A stretch of 64,000 nucleotides of DNA from Coffea arabica (Eukaryota; Streptophyta; Magnoliopsida; Gentianales; Rubiaceae), in the NCBI RefSeq assembly GCF_036785885.1, contig NC_092326.1, forward strand, positions 41,006,287-41,070,286. Reading direction: 5' to 3'. The notes below the pieces were generated by a model. It saw nothing but the letters and a program-made list of their open reading frames with translations. It was not told the DNA's origin and ran no database searches. This document shows positions 33,777 to 45,480 of the stretch, one piece after another. Numbering within the stretch: position 1 is the stretch's first letter; the number at the start of each line of letters is the position of its first letter. Position numbers and translations under genes: made by a program.

Positions 33777-36700
33777 CTAATTGTAATTAAGGGTCAAAGG
33801 AGGGTGCTGGAAGGCAGAGGTGTGGACAATCTTATTTGGGGCATTCGTTGACACAAGCGTGGTTGAAGTGGCAGTCACTGTGGAGAATCCTGATGATGCT
33901 GCAGAAGGAAACAAAGGTACCGAGGTGATCACACCATGGCAATGCATTTTCCATGGCCAGTTTGATAATCCTGGTATCGGAATGCCTTCAGGCCTCATTT
34001 TCCTTGCCCTTTCCTGTCAAATGGATTTTCATGTTTTAACATCACGTTTATGAAGATAAACCAGATTTATCTCTTTGTTTTGTTTTCATCTTGACCACAA
34101 CCCAGAATCATAAAAAGTTGAAAGAAAAAGAATCGTCTAAAGTCAAGCCTTTACTTCAAGAAAAATGGAGAAGCATGAGGACCATTCACTCTTCTGAAAG
34201 TAGTTCACTAAAATAACAATTGAAGATGCATTTGAACTGATTGGTAAAACAACACAAAATTTACTTTTAACTTTATATATATATAAGAGATTAAATTTTC
34301 TGAAGTTTGAAAGTTAGAAATAGCTCCTATATGGTATAATGAAAAACTGTTCACGGACATCATGTTAGTAAAGAATTACCTCATTCTTTGGACCAAAACC
34401 AGAATATGTGTGGGTCCAAACTGAAGAATCTTGCGATGCCATTGGTAGATATTCAGGAGTATTGAAGGAGTTCTCCACCTGTCGAAGTATTTTTTAAGGA
34501 GGCCAAGGAATAGGAGAAGATAATCTGAGTACCAGAATTTCTCGAAGTTCCTAAAACAGTAGAAAAAGATTTCATGGCTCTTACAACGATTGTAAGACTA
34601 CCAAAAGCTTGGAAGCAGTTCATCTTTTCTTCTGGATAAATCTTAAGATTAAAGTATAACCAACAAAGAAAAGAACTTCAATTGCTAATCACTTCAATGA
34701 AGAGATACCTTTATCATTTTGTCATCAGAAGCTGCATAATGGCCACAGGAACTTTTTGAATCACCAATTTCCTTCTGCCCATCTGAAGCTGGAGAAATCC
34801 ACAGGTTGAGATCAAGATTGTCACCTCTACCTGCATCTGTGGGTCAAGAACAGAAACCGTACCACGTCAATAGCCTGTTCCTTTCAATCATGTGATGAAA
34901 GGGTTGAATGAAGAGAAAGCAAAATACGTATACGATCAGCATACCTCCATCTTTGGCAGCTCCACTGATCTCCCCCTCATAGGCACTATGCTCAAAGTTC
35001 GTGACTGCTTCCCTTCCATTGCATTTGATAGCTGCTTTGTCATATGCCCTGGAAAAATACAAAATGGAAATATTGTTGGATGAAGCCCAATAAAAACTAT
35101 ATTTTTCATTTCAGAGTGAGACAATCAGTCTCAAGGAGTTTGATTTATGATTAAGGACCTTGCAGCTTCTACTTCGCTGTCGAATAACCCAAGATATATA
35201 TACCTGCAGCCAACCGTTGTTATCTCATATGATGAAGAATGGGCCCTCAAGCATTATTTTCGAAACCATCTAAAGTAATATCCATGCAAAATGGTGTGCA
35301 TAACAATCGTTGGGAAAGTAACATTTTTACAGGTTTGGTAATTTCATGTACAAAGTATGAGACTACTGCTTTTATATTTAGATGTGGCCAACCAAAAGCA
35401 GCTTAGAATTTGTAGTGTTACTGGACACGTACTTTTTACCAAGAAACTGGCCCATCCGAGCCTCCCAGCGACCACATTTGTGTAGGGTAACTCCTCTATA
35501 CTTTGAGCTCCCGCGCGAGAATCCAGTGCTATGACGACGAAGAATATGAACAAATTCTTCCTTTGTCAAGTTTTGCATCTGTACATCAACTTAATGAAGG
35601 TTAACATGGAACGCATGTTGCATTATTTGCATTATCTGACCTTACTGATGCTAGAAATTTATCAGCAGAAGTGAACCTGTTTCAAATCGTCTGCATAATC
35701 GCTGATATGAAAATTAATGTCAGCATCAACACCTCGAAACTTTATCGCTGCTCGATCATACGCTCTGAACAATAATTGTTAAAATCAGCTAGGAAAGTAG
35801 AGAGCGAAAACTTGTAAAATGAGCTTTTCGTAGCAAGATCAACTTGAAAGTACTAGAAACATTTTTCTTTTATTGGTTATTCTTTTCCCTAAAAAAGATG
35901 ATTACCTAGCTGCAGTATGAGCTGTATCAAATCCTCCTGAAAAAGCAAATGCACTACAATTAAAATCGCAAAATAATGAAAAGACTTGCATGAGTCGTAA
36001 ATCACATAAAATTGGTGAGTTGTATGCCAAAATTTCGGTGATTAACAGTCAAAGCATTCGGTCAGTATCTTAAGCCGCTTACCTAAATACACTTGCTTCC
36101 CGCAATCCCTGTTCATAATGCCACAAACAAAAGATACAATTACAATCAAGGAGGAGTAGGAGGCCCAAATGTTTTAAGACAAAGAAATGCATACTAGTCC
36201 TATGAATACTATCAGAGAACTATCCCATACTTTCATCAAAATTAATCGATTTAGAGTCCCACAAAATTCAAAATAAAAAAGAGCCGATAGAGAAGAAGCA
36301 GTTTAGACGTTACCCTAGTCATTCACAAATTTACCAAGAAACAAATCGACAGCAAAGAATCCTTGCACACAATTTATAACTGAGATGTAGCTGTAAAAAC
36401 ACTCTTCCATAATAATGAAATTGAAAGCTCGATTATCATTCCCAAAACCCCCGCTCCCCAAAAACAAGGGGGAAGAAAACCCCTCTTCTCACTTCCATTC
36501 CGATTCTACCCCTAAATGCATGAAGGGTAAATAAGCAAAAGAAAAGAAAAACAAGAAAAGAAAGATCACGTAATTAAAGTTTAAGACAATCACACACATA
36601 AAAGAAAAGAAATCGGCACAATAAACGATACCATATGGAGCAGTAGTTTATGTAGAAAATAAATTCCCACAAACAGCTTGATTTTCGCAAAATATGAATA

Positions 36701-37464
36701 CATCTGTAAACACAAACAACAAAGTCCCAAGAAGCCATTGATACGGTATGGTTGGGGGGATGGGTTTTTTTTTCTTTCTGTAAACTGCAAAGTGTAGCAT
36801 AGAACAGATACCAGATATGGGATTCCCATCTGCCAGTCCTCCGATAAAACGTGACACCCCTATACTGAGAACTTCTCGACCTAGGCCCCCTCCTGCTCTT
36901 CTTCGCACCGCCTCCAGCTACTTGGTGCTGCTGATACGGCTGACCAAGCTGATGTTGTTGCTGCTGCTGACCCTTGTTATATATCCCACCAATTTCCCCA
37001 GCAGCGGCGGCCTCCGGCACGGACAGTTTGAGCCATTGTGGAGGCCTGGCTGTCGTGGTCGTGGTCGTGGTGGGGAACGGAAATGGGTCATTGTTGGGGA
37101 CAACAGGAAAAAACTGCCTCGTCATCAAACCTTGACGATGATCATCATTGTCGAAATCTTGATCATTGTCAAGAATTTGGATGATATGGTCTTCTCCAGT
37201 GGCGTTGAGGATGGAGAAATTGAGAGTGGTGGTTGTGCAACGGTGGTGGGGTTGGTTATGAGTCGGTGGGGAGGAGCTGTTGGATTCTTCGTCGGCTATG
37301 ATGAGGACGGACGATGAGGCCCCGGAATCATGATCAGTTAACAAAGTAGCAGTAGAAGCAGCGGTGGTTTTGACGGGGCAAGGAAAAGGGTCGGTTTCAT
37401 CACAAGCTGAGTCCACTGATGCTGCTGCTGCAGCATCAGCATCAATATTCAGATCCAACAACAT
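33777..37464 (-). CDS. RAP2-7: AP2-type transcription factor, TOE1/RAP2-7-like, miR172 target
   Basis: Ten exons on the minus strand: 36812-37464, 36083-36108, 35906-35936, 35677-35764, 35433-35578, 35159-35203, 34945-35048, 34709-34830, 34380-34478, 33777-34013. They total 1551 nt, 516 residues, with all phases consistent. The protein starts [10 protein letters not shown], an EAR-like LDLN repression motif. A basic [10 protein letters not shown] signal leads into AP2 repeat 1 ([20 protein letters not shown] at 199-218, GKQVYLGGF, AAIKFRG) and repeat 2 ([43 protein letters not shown]; about 291-350). A second EAR-like DLNLWIS is at 370-376. The miR172 site codes AASSGF at 476-481. This set defines the AP2/TOE group of flowering and phase-change repressors. 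TOE1/RAP2-7 fits better than APETALA2 itself, but assignment within the group is by motif only. Confidence 0.9.
33884..33904 (-). promoter_or_regulatory. miR172 target site in the AP2 mRNA
   Basis: Read on the minus strand, this 21-nt site starts CTGCAGCATC and ends ATCAGGATTCT, the canonical site in the AP2/TOE family. It lies in the last coding exon in the frame coding Ala-Ala-Ser-Ser-Gly-Phe. In known members miR172 represses by translational block and cleavage. No mismatch to the family consensus was seen. Confidence 0.93.
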
Positions 37465-38200
37465 TTTCTCCCCCTCCTCTCCTCTTCTCTTTCTTTGTTA
37501 TTATCAATCAATGAATACTACGGTAGTATTATTGGGATTTGTCTGTAGGTAATGATTTTCTGGTGTCTGTTGTTAGTTTCAGATAAGTACCTTTTCAGAA
37601 GGATCACATGCTCATGGGAGAGAGAGAGAGAAAGATCTGAGCAGAAGAGAGAATATAACCATAGAAGAGAGAGGAAAAATAAAATGGTAAGACAGACTCC
37701 CTTGAGGGGTAAGTATATATCAATCACATAAGCAGCAGCAGCTGGGCGGTTCAGAATCAGACTTCAGGCAGTTAGATGACCACACAAAATTCAAGAAATT
37801 GCCCTCTCTAGAGTCTAGTCTCCACCCCCAGAAAAAAAGAAAAAGAAAAAGAAAAAGAAAAAGGGTTGGGGCGGCAAGGCTACTCCAGTCTAGTCTACCT
37901 ATAAAATAGTTGGAGGCTTGTATCTTGTAAGCTGTAGCTATCTATATCTATATATTCAAGATGTATAGTTTGAGAGGTCTTGAGAGATGGGTGTTGGTGT
38001 TGGTATTGGTTGTGGGTTGTGGAAGGTCTTGTTGTTGGTAGAATTGGAAGCTGTGGAGCTGATGGCAGAAGTTTTTGGTCCAGTTTTTGGAGGTTTCATT
38101 TCACTACAAGAAACCCATGGGCTGTGGAGAGGGAGAGATATAGAGGAGGTGGGGAGGATATTTGGGGAGGGGAAGGGAGGGGAGTTGGCTTAGGGGCTAT
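37465..38200 (-). promoter_or_regulatory. 5' UTR and promoter region of the AP2 gene
   Basis: Upstream of the ATG the minus strand is CT-rich: a GA/CT repeat at about 37617-37635 and (AAAAG)n at about 37828-37864, common in plant 5' leaders and core promoters. No single TATA box or start site can be fixed. Open frames on the plus strand at 37980-38258 are Gly/Trp-rich and show no known domain. Confidence 0.4.
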
Positions 38201-38516
38201 GAAGTTTGGTGATAATAGAGAGGAAAAGTGGAGGAGAAGGGAAGAGGAACATGCCTAAGCGTGCATACATGGTGGATAACATTTTGGCTGTAGGGAGAGA
38301 CGCGTTAAGGAGGGGAGAGCTAGAGCTAGGAATGGAGCTTAGCAAACCTTTTACCATGTACTCACTCATTTGTGATGTGACTTGTTTGGATTCACATTCT
38401 TTCTCTAACAAAAAAATGTTTACTTTTTTTTTTTTTATGAATACGTTTCTGTACCATTTTTTTATTTTATATAAATCAACTCGTTATAATATATTTTTAA
38501 TTTATACATTATCTTT

Positions 38517-38518
<2 letters not shown>

Positions 38519-38564
<46 letters not shown>
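38519..38564. repeat. (TA)n microsatellite
   Basis: About 23 uninterrupted TA units. Confidence 0.95.
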
Positions 38565-38568
<4 letters not shown>

Positions 38569-39240
38569 CTTCCTAGTTTATGTAGAGGTTACTGAATTGT
38601 TAAAATAGCCCTGTAAGTGTTTGTGAAATTATATGCTGAATCGTTTTTAAAGGAAAAGCATCAACGCCAAATTCATTCTGAATATGACGTGACAAAAATA
38701 TAATTGCTAAATTTTTTTTTAAAAAAAATGAGATGATATAAATATTTGAAAACCTACAATATTTTCCTCAAATTTTAGGCAACTATGCCTGTCTATTGAC
38801 ACTCGGAATGAAAGGAACAGTGTGTTTGGATAGAAGATTATACTACTGAAAACAAAAAAAAATTAAAATAATATTATAACACCATTTTATGACGTGATGT
38901 ATTTGAAATTACAAATTAATTTCAAATATATATATATATATATTTATATCTATGATACGATGGAAAAATCCTCATTTTTTTCTTGGGAAAAATCAGCTAG
39001 GTTGTCTTGGTAAATTGAGATGGATCAATTTTCACAAGGCAAAATTTCTAAAAGGTTTTATGTGCATTACACTCTCAATTAAAATGGTCAGACAAATTGG
39101 TTGTGGTCATCGATTTTGTGCATGTAGGGTAGTCCTACCCCTACCACTTTTCCGCGTAGGGTAGTTTAGTAAGGGAAAGAGTTGAGACAGCCCGACGACG
39201 TGGCAACTGGTTTATTTTTCATTTACGTTATTTTATTTTA
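38565..39240. other. Intergenic, no gene seen
   Basis: AT-rich with a short (TA)n at about 38930-38946. 38820-38930 has GTGTTTGGATAGAAGATTAT and a pairing tail typical of the GTTTGGATTGT MITE family noted at 43262. Confidence 0.4.
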
Positions 39241-39360
39241 TATCATGAGTCATGAGTCATGAGTCATGAGTGTGTGTGTTTGTGTTTCTTTTTTTAGTGT
39301 ATATATATACATATATATATATACACATATATATAGAGAGAGAGAGAGAGTGTGTGTGTG
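39241..39360. repeat. ATGAGTC tandem repeat followed by TA, GA and GT microsatellites
   Basis: Four ATGAGTC units at 39244-39270 create three overlapping TGAGTCA words. A mixed TA/CA run (39299-39336), then GA and GT runs to about 39360 follow. Confidence 0.85.
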
Positions 39361-41147
39361 AAAGAGAGAGGAATCTGTGAGGGGTGTGGTGTGGCGTGGT
39401 TGTTAATTTGTTATAGGGATGGAATGAGAATCTGCAACTTCCAAACTTGATTAAATTTACGAACCAAAAAAAAACCAACCCGCTGCACTTTTTAATCTTC
39501 TACACACCCGGATCGGATATGTTATGGTTAAGATTCTCCTCCAGCTTCTGCTTTTCGTCCAAAAAGGAATACAATTCTATGATTAATTTATGTACTTTTT
39601 TAACTGTTTCTGGTTAGGCCTCAGGCAACTGTTTCATTCAAAGACTATTCACTTTCTCAATTCAGCATCTGCTTCCTTCATTATGTGCCTTTGTCTACCT
39701 CGAATGGAATGCCCATATTATATTATTAGTACAGCCATCTTTTTACCACCTTCCACTGTACTATGGAAGCTAGATACATATCTGGACAGACATTTTACCA
39801 CTTTAGTTGGATATAATTTTTATTTACTTGCATCAAAAACACGTTTTTTAAATATTTATTTTATATTCTGAATTATAATTTTATTTCACATACATTAAAA
39901 TGCAGATTTTAATGCTGTGTGTTTGAATTGATCATTTTTTCAAAAACAAGTTTTTCAAATACAATACTACACTAATACACAATAATTCGAAAAACATATC
40001 ATCCATCCGATATATTAAATATTTCAAAAAATTTTATAGTAAAAATTTTTCGTACACACTGCTACAGTAAACTTTTTTAAAAGCACCCCTGAAAACAGCT
40101 AATCCAAACGGAACGGCTAGTTTTACTCAAATAATCTACTGTCCAAACAAACAGATATATATGGCTTTCAAATTGTTAAAGAGTGTAATTAATTTATAAA
40201 GTAGGTAAAGCAATGGACAGCAGTCTCTCTTGTTCTTGAGCCTCATTTCATTTACTTTCACTGTCTAACTCCTTCCACAATCTTTTAAGTGGAATGGATA
40301 TTTTATTATTATATAGCAAGGCCTCCTCCTTCTGGAGTCAATTGACTTTTTATAGGGATTTAGTAGGATCGCGTGATGTTTCGCTGAAAAATTTTACGTT
40401 TTCAGCGGACATAATTTTCAATCAATTTTTTAATTTACATATATTATATCAAATTATTTCAATATATATTTTATATATATATAAAAACTCTTATAAATAA
40501 CAACGATTCCAACAACAGGCTTTTAATTTTTTTACCCCGGATAAAAATCCCGACTATGAACTTTTTCACAATGTAATGATTACATTCAGTCAAATGGATT
40601 CGTCCTTCAAACACCCGTTTGTCGGGTCAGATGATAGAATCCACCTTTACATTTTGTTAGTCGAACCCGTCTTGCTTTACGTCTTAATCCATTAATTTGA
40701 ACGTTTTGAAAATGTGTTCGTCATAGTATACACACGTTCAACGTTTTACTCGAAATGGCAAGCTGATTGCCTCTTCCACAGCCATCAGAAGTATCACTTT
40801 CAAACAAATTAAGCATGCATTTTAATTATTCAATGCGATCAAAGTACAGATTTTGGATTATTTTTTGTTTTGGATTACAGGCCAGTTTCACCAACACACA
40901 CACACATCATATAGATTAAAGAAAATATTTTCTGGTTTAAAAGGAAACTTCAAACTTCATGGCGCGCCCGCGCAGTTTAGAATTGAGGAGTTTGATGAAA
41001 GAATTTGAAATCCGTCCAAATCACTCTGGTTGTTTAAGGAGCATTTGGATTTGTAACTCACCACGATTATTAAAATATACTTCAAATGCTAGAATAATTA
41101 GTAAATTTAAATACCTCCTTTTTCTGAGTAATCTAAACAATTAGTTT
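39361..41147. other. Intergenic, no gene seen
   Basis: AT-rich. About 39880-40125 contains AAAAACAAGTTTTTC, CTACAGTAAA and AATCCAAACGG words, the debris of GTTTGG-type MITEs. No coding region with a recognisable domain; small frames (39590-39871, 40294-40500) are unsupported. Confidence 0.4.
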
Positions 41148-41357
41148 CAAATCCTTCGTCAAATCTCTCTCTCTCAACTCAGATGCTGCATGTAAGAACT
41201 TACATTGCTAAAAAATGTGATGAAAAATTCTTTTGACTTCATAAAGCAGCTCATATGATATTTGAGAGAATTTCAAATCCTTCGTCAAATCTCTCTCTCA
41301 ATGCAGACGACGACGCTGCGTATGAATTGCTAAAAAATGTGATGAAAAATTCTTTTG
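41148..41357. repeat. Imperfect tandem duplication, about 125-bp period
   Basis: TTTCAAATCCTTCGTCAAAT followed by CTCTCTCTC recurs at about 41148 and 41271. A second shared block TTGCTAAAAAATGTGATGAA lies at about 41206 and 41328. The minus-strand frame at 41251-41616 runs through one copy and shows no known domain. Confidence 0.7.
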
Positions 41358-43261
41358 CTAGCTTGATCATCTGAAAACGGCAACAACTTTGTTTGTAAGT
41401 TTCCATGATTGGATGTTGCAGTTTTTTACACTTTTTTGTTTGAATCACAAGAATCATACAGTACTGCATTGAAGTTGGGAAGTTTCCCACGTTAATCCCC
41501 TGTTGCTTTGTAGGCTGCGTAGACACCCAAAAATGGAAAGGAAAACGAAAAATTGGAGGGAGAGGCACCTCAATTTGGTCCATCGCAGAATATGAATGCC
41601 GCCACGTGCTGGACATTATTGTTGACTAAGGAAACCGGGGATTTCTACTCTTTTTGATGCCAAGAAAGTCACAGGACCGCCCCGTCGAACTAATCAACAC
41701 AAAACCTAGCTTGATATTTTTATTTTGAATGGTCCAAGCCACGACAAACTTATTTCTACGGTTAGGATTGTCTTATCCCCACGCAGGATCCCAGACCACA
41801 TAATATGTGCAGGTTTCGATCAAATTGCCAAATTTATCAAGAAAGCCAAGAATAAACAAGTTCAACTGTCGGAGTACGAAGAATTTGTGGCTTAAAACAT
41901 ATATATAGATATTAGCGTACTCTGAGCATATTTCTGATTTCCACAGTTTCTTATAAAGAAATATATTATAACAATTTAACGTACGTGAGATAGTATAGTG
42001 ATTGAAAAATGTGTTTATTAAAAATAAAAAAAAATTTATTTTTTTGAAGAAAAAAGGCAATCCAAGCAATTGAATTTATCGAAACTTTTGAAAGGAGAAC
42101 ATAAGAAAAAGTCGGATCAATTGACTTTGGAAGGCCATGACAGATAATTTTTCTTACAAGGGAATATGATGTATTAGCGTACGAATCCTTTTCTTTTTTT
42201 TTTAGTTTGTATTATTAGCTAATGGTATTTATTGAAAAAATTTCGTCGTGTCCTTTATCTCTTTTGCTGTCCAATTTTATCTAATTATGGCCATTATTAT
42301 GGATCCTGTACCGTCAAAATATGGAAGTTCAACTCTGATTGTTAATGTACAAAGGGTTTGATTAGCGAGTGTCCACTGAGTACTCGTAAAAATATATTTC
42401 AGGAAAATATAAGATTAATCAAGAAAAGTAAATAAATATAAGGGACGGCAGGTCAGATTAAATAGAAAAAATATATAATTATAATGAAGGGTAATAATTG
42501 TTAGTATGTGTGTGTGTGTATATATATATATATATGTATGTATGTATATATGATAGGTTAGATGAAGCGTAAATGTGTTGGATTGCTGCTCAATGGATTA
42601 GGAAAACGCAGGTATGAAAACATATGTTGTATGCTAGAATAGCAGTGGGTTCGCTTAACTTAAGGAACAATCACATATGGTTTATTAAGTTTTGTCTAAA
42701 TCAATCACACTAACCAACGTTGATTGTTTATTAAAACGACAGTAAAGATGGTTAGATTATAACTAATTTGGTGAAAGGTTGTTATTTCCAAAACAATTTG
42801 GTTTTGTTTGATAAGCAATTTAACATTATTGTTGATTGCTCATTATTACCACTCATTCATTATTATCACTTTTCATAAAGTCAGTTTTTCCATTTTCGTT
42901 CTTCTCCCTCTTTTTTTTTTTTTTTCTGAATTTTCAACTGAAACCTGAAACATAAGGGTTCCTCTTATAATAAAGTTAGGTAAAACGAGAATAGATCCTT
43001 GTACCTTAGTACACTTTTGCTGAATGTGGTTAAAAAAAAAAAAAAAAAAGGGAAAAGAGAGAAGGATCCAAATGGACTATAAATATATAATAATAGTTTG
43101 CTGAAGTTTATTAATCAGACACAGGCTAGTATAGTGGCAGTCCAGAGTGTGTCCTACTTCAACTAATAGGTTACTTGTTTATTCCTCAAGACTGAAGGCA
43201 AACTGATAAATCAAGGAAAATTACACTGGCAAGGAAATGTGAGGTAAAATCTAGGGTAATT
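41358..43261. other. Intergenic, no gene seen
   Basis: AT-rich. About 41985-42070 holds a GATTGAAAAATGTGTTTATT...AGGCAATCCAAGCAA piece, one end of the GTTTGGATTGT MITE family. A TG/TA microsatellite is at about 42508-42550 and a T-run at about 42911-42926. Confidence 0.4.
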
Positions 43262-43572
43262 ACCGTTTGGATTGTGATTTTCTAGAGTTTGGTGTTTGGA
43301 TAGCTATAAGTTATCTCAAATAATATTTTACTTGTATCATAAACACATTTTGTAACTCGCCTTTTTATATTTTTAATCATCTTTTTATCTCACGTACATC
43401 ACGTAATAAAAAGCGTTACAGAAATTATTTCAAATTGTACTCTATCCAAACACACAGAAAAATATACCGTAACGATTTGATGTGTGCGAGATAAAAAGAT
43501 GATTGAAAAATGTATTAATGAAAAAAAAACATAAAAGTTTTTTGAAAAAAAAAATGACAATCCAAACAAGTA
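43262..43572. mobile_element. MITE of a GTTTGGATTGT family
   Basis: Left end CGTTTGGATTGTGATTTT and complemented right end CTTGTTTGGATTGTCATTTT form inverted repeats. A GAGATAAAAAGATGATTGAA block near the right (43489) pairs with TTAATCATCTTTTTATCTCA near the left (43374). Similar half-copies lie at about 38820-38930, 41985-42070, 43590-43760 and 50411-50552. No target duplication was fixed. Confidence 0.55.
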
Positions 43573-44213
43573 AATACATTTCACAATCATCTCTTTACCA
43601 AAAAATTTTTTTAAAGTTTTCTGTAATCAAACTTTTTAATTATATTTTTACCTCACATATATTAAATTACTACAGTACATCTTTCTACGAAAACTTCAAA
43701 AAATGGTAGTATATTTTTGTCACACATACGTCAAATTATAAAAAAAAAAATGTTACAGTATCATACTACTATTACTCTAAGGGCCACAAAGCACCAAAGT
43801 CAGAAACCATATCTTGTTTTCTTGACATGACATAAAGAACGTACTTGTGCAAATGTTGAAGCACAAGGGTGGGCTAGGTTGACAAAAGCGTGGGAAAATG
43901 CGGACAAATTTTTATTTCTGGGACCAATTATAGCCCAGATGAGTGGTAAGGTAAGTTGGTTTTATCAATAATGTTAGTATTAAGAGGTTGCCCAATACTG
44001 CTGAAAAGAAACACTCTTTTTTCTTCTTCTTCTTCTTCTGGTATGGCACCTTAAATGGACAAAAAGAAGAACAAGAAAGGAAGCAGTCATCACGTACGTG
44101 TTTGACTTTGCAAGTTTTGTTATGTGCCTATCCTCCCACCTTATGTGGCATGGCCGACCCTTTCTATCCCATGAAAAGGCAACTTTATATGAATTAACTT
44201 CACTTATTCCAAA

Positions 44214-45480
44214 ACAAAAAATCACGCAGCGCGTGAGTAATATTAAAATCTTACAAATAATAAATAATAAAAAAATAAGAGAGGAAACAAAAATATTCTA
44301 CTTCAATCGACTAATTTCCCTCCTTAACTATAAGACCAAGGATTCCAAGTGCTTAAACAGAAAAAACATAACCACAAATCCTATTCTGATTATAATATCG
44401 AAGCACGACTCAACTATTTTCTAAATCAATTTTGACGCCAATTCTAATCTAGTTACCAAATAACAAATCAATTTCTAAAAGTATTAAAATTCTAAATATG
44501 TTTGGCTTAAAATATATCCGCAACGTCTTCTTTAAACCTTATTCTTCACGTAATAAGGATCCGATGCCATCGCGAGTTTGAATTGCCTTTGCAGCATCTG
44601 TTGTAGCAGTATAACTCAAGTGTAACTCCAATTTGCAACTGATACCCATCCACATATTTATGCGTGGAAGTGGACTATCTGCATGCAATTTTGTTACGAA
44701 TTTTCGTCGATCAAAAAAGCCATCCATATCGACCCTTTCACAATTAGAGCCACCATATTTTCTTGAATAACAATCTACATAACTTTTAACTAATAAATCA
44801 TGCCTTTCATAATCTTCTTTATAGTAATAATTTTCTTCATCGATAAATGCTCTCTTCATGACAACTCAAAACAATTTATGTAACTTCACAAACATTTTCT
44901 TCGTTGTTTGAGTTTCTTGGCCTCTCTGGCTTGAGGTTTGATCAAACACTACCGTGACAATCAACAATCTAGTAGGACCTTTTTTATAGATCATTGCACA
45001 ACACCAACAATTTCAACAAAGTCCTTCTTTTTAGATCTCTATCCAATTAGGGTCACTTTTCCGTAATTCCAATCAATAAACGAGTACTCCAAGATCAATT
45101 CTCATGGTTCAATTCTTCAATATACTAGTACTCTACCATAACCTTTGCACCCTTCTGTGGCACAGGTTCCTCTATCAAAAACTTTGTAAACCCTCCGGGC
45201 ACTATAGACACCCCAAAATCAAACTTTTGAATTTAGGATTCTAATTCCACTTGTTAGCACAAAAAATTACGCAGCAGAAGTACCAATAAAATGCTTAAGC
45301 AAAGAAACATAAACTCAAATCCTATTCTAATTATAATATCGAAGCATGACTCAACTCTATTTTCTAAACCAACTTTGACACCAATTCTAATCTAGTTACC
45401 AAATAACAAATCAACTTCTAAAACTATTAAAATTATAAATATGCTTGGTTTAAAATATGTCAACAAAAACTAAAAGAAAG
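44214..45480. repeat. Two-copy direct repeat flanking a unique 0.7-kb core
   Basis: About 44214-44515 and 45262-45470 share long blocks in the same order: AAAAAATYACGCAGC, then (after a 95-bp gap in the second copy) AAACATAA, ATCCTATTCTRATTATAATA, TCGAAGCAYGACTCAACT, CCAATTCTAATCTAGTTACC, AAATAACAAATCAA. The core between them holds a 106-codon minus-strand frame. The layout resembles a small LTR-type (TRIM) or a duplication, but no TG...CA ends, primer site or target duplication was identified. Confidence 0.65.
44539..44859 (-). CDS. Unidentified 106-codon open frame
   Basis: It begins ATG (minus strand, 44857-44859) MKRAFIDEENYYYKEDYERH and continues with DCYSRKYGG, RVDMDGFFDRRKF and INMWMGISCKLELHLSYT. 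It has a balanced amino-acid content, unlike the compositional frames around it. It looks like a protein fragment, perhaps one exon or the remains of an element between the direct repeats. The sequence further upstream on this strand keeps only short frames broken by stops. I do not recognise the family and assign no function. Confidence 0.25.
   Translation of the reverse strand: MKRAFIDEENYYYKEDYERHDLLVKSYVDCYSRKYGGSNCERVDMDGFFDRRKFVTKLHADSPLPRINMWMGISCKLELHLSYTATTDAAKAIQTRDGIGSLLREE

Noticed and set aside
36817-37317. 166-aa plus-strand open frame across AP2 exon 1
   Set aside because: Antisense shadow of the AP2 coding exon; the minus-strand product is clearly the real one.
37980-38565. 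Plus-strand open frames of 92 and 119 aa upstream of the AP2 gene
   Set aside because: Gly/Trp-rich or ending in a TA microsatellite (Tyr-Ile repeats), no known domain, antisense to the AP2 promoter region.
41251-41616. 121-aa minus-strand frame
   Set aside because: Runs through a tandem repeat, no recognisable domain, no splice partners.
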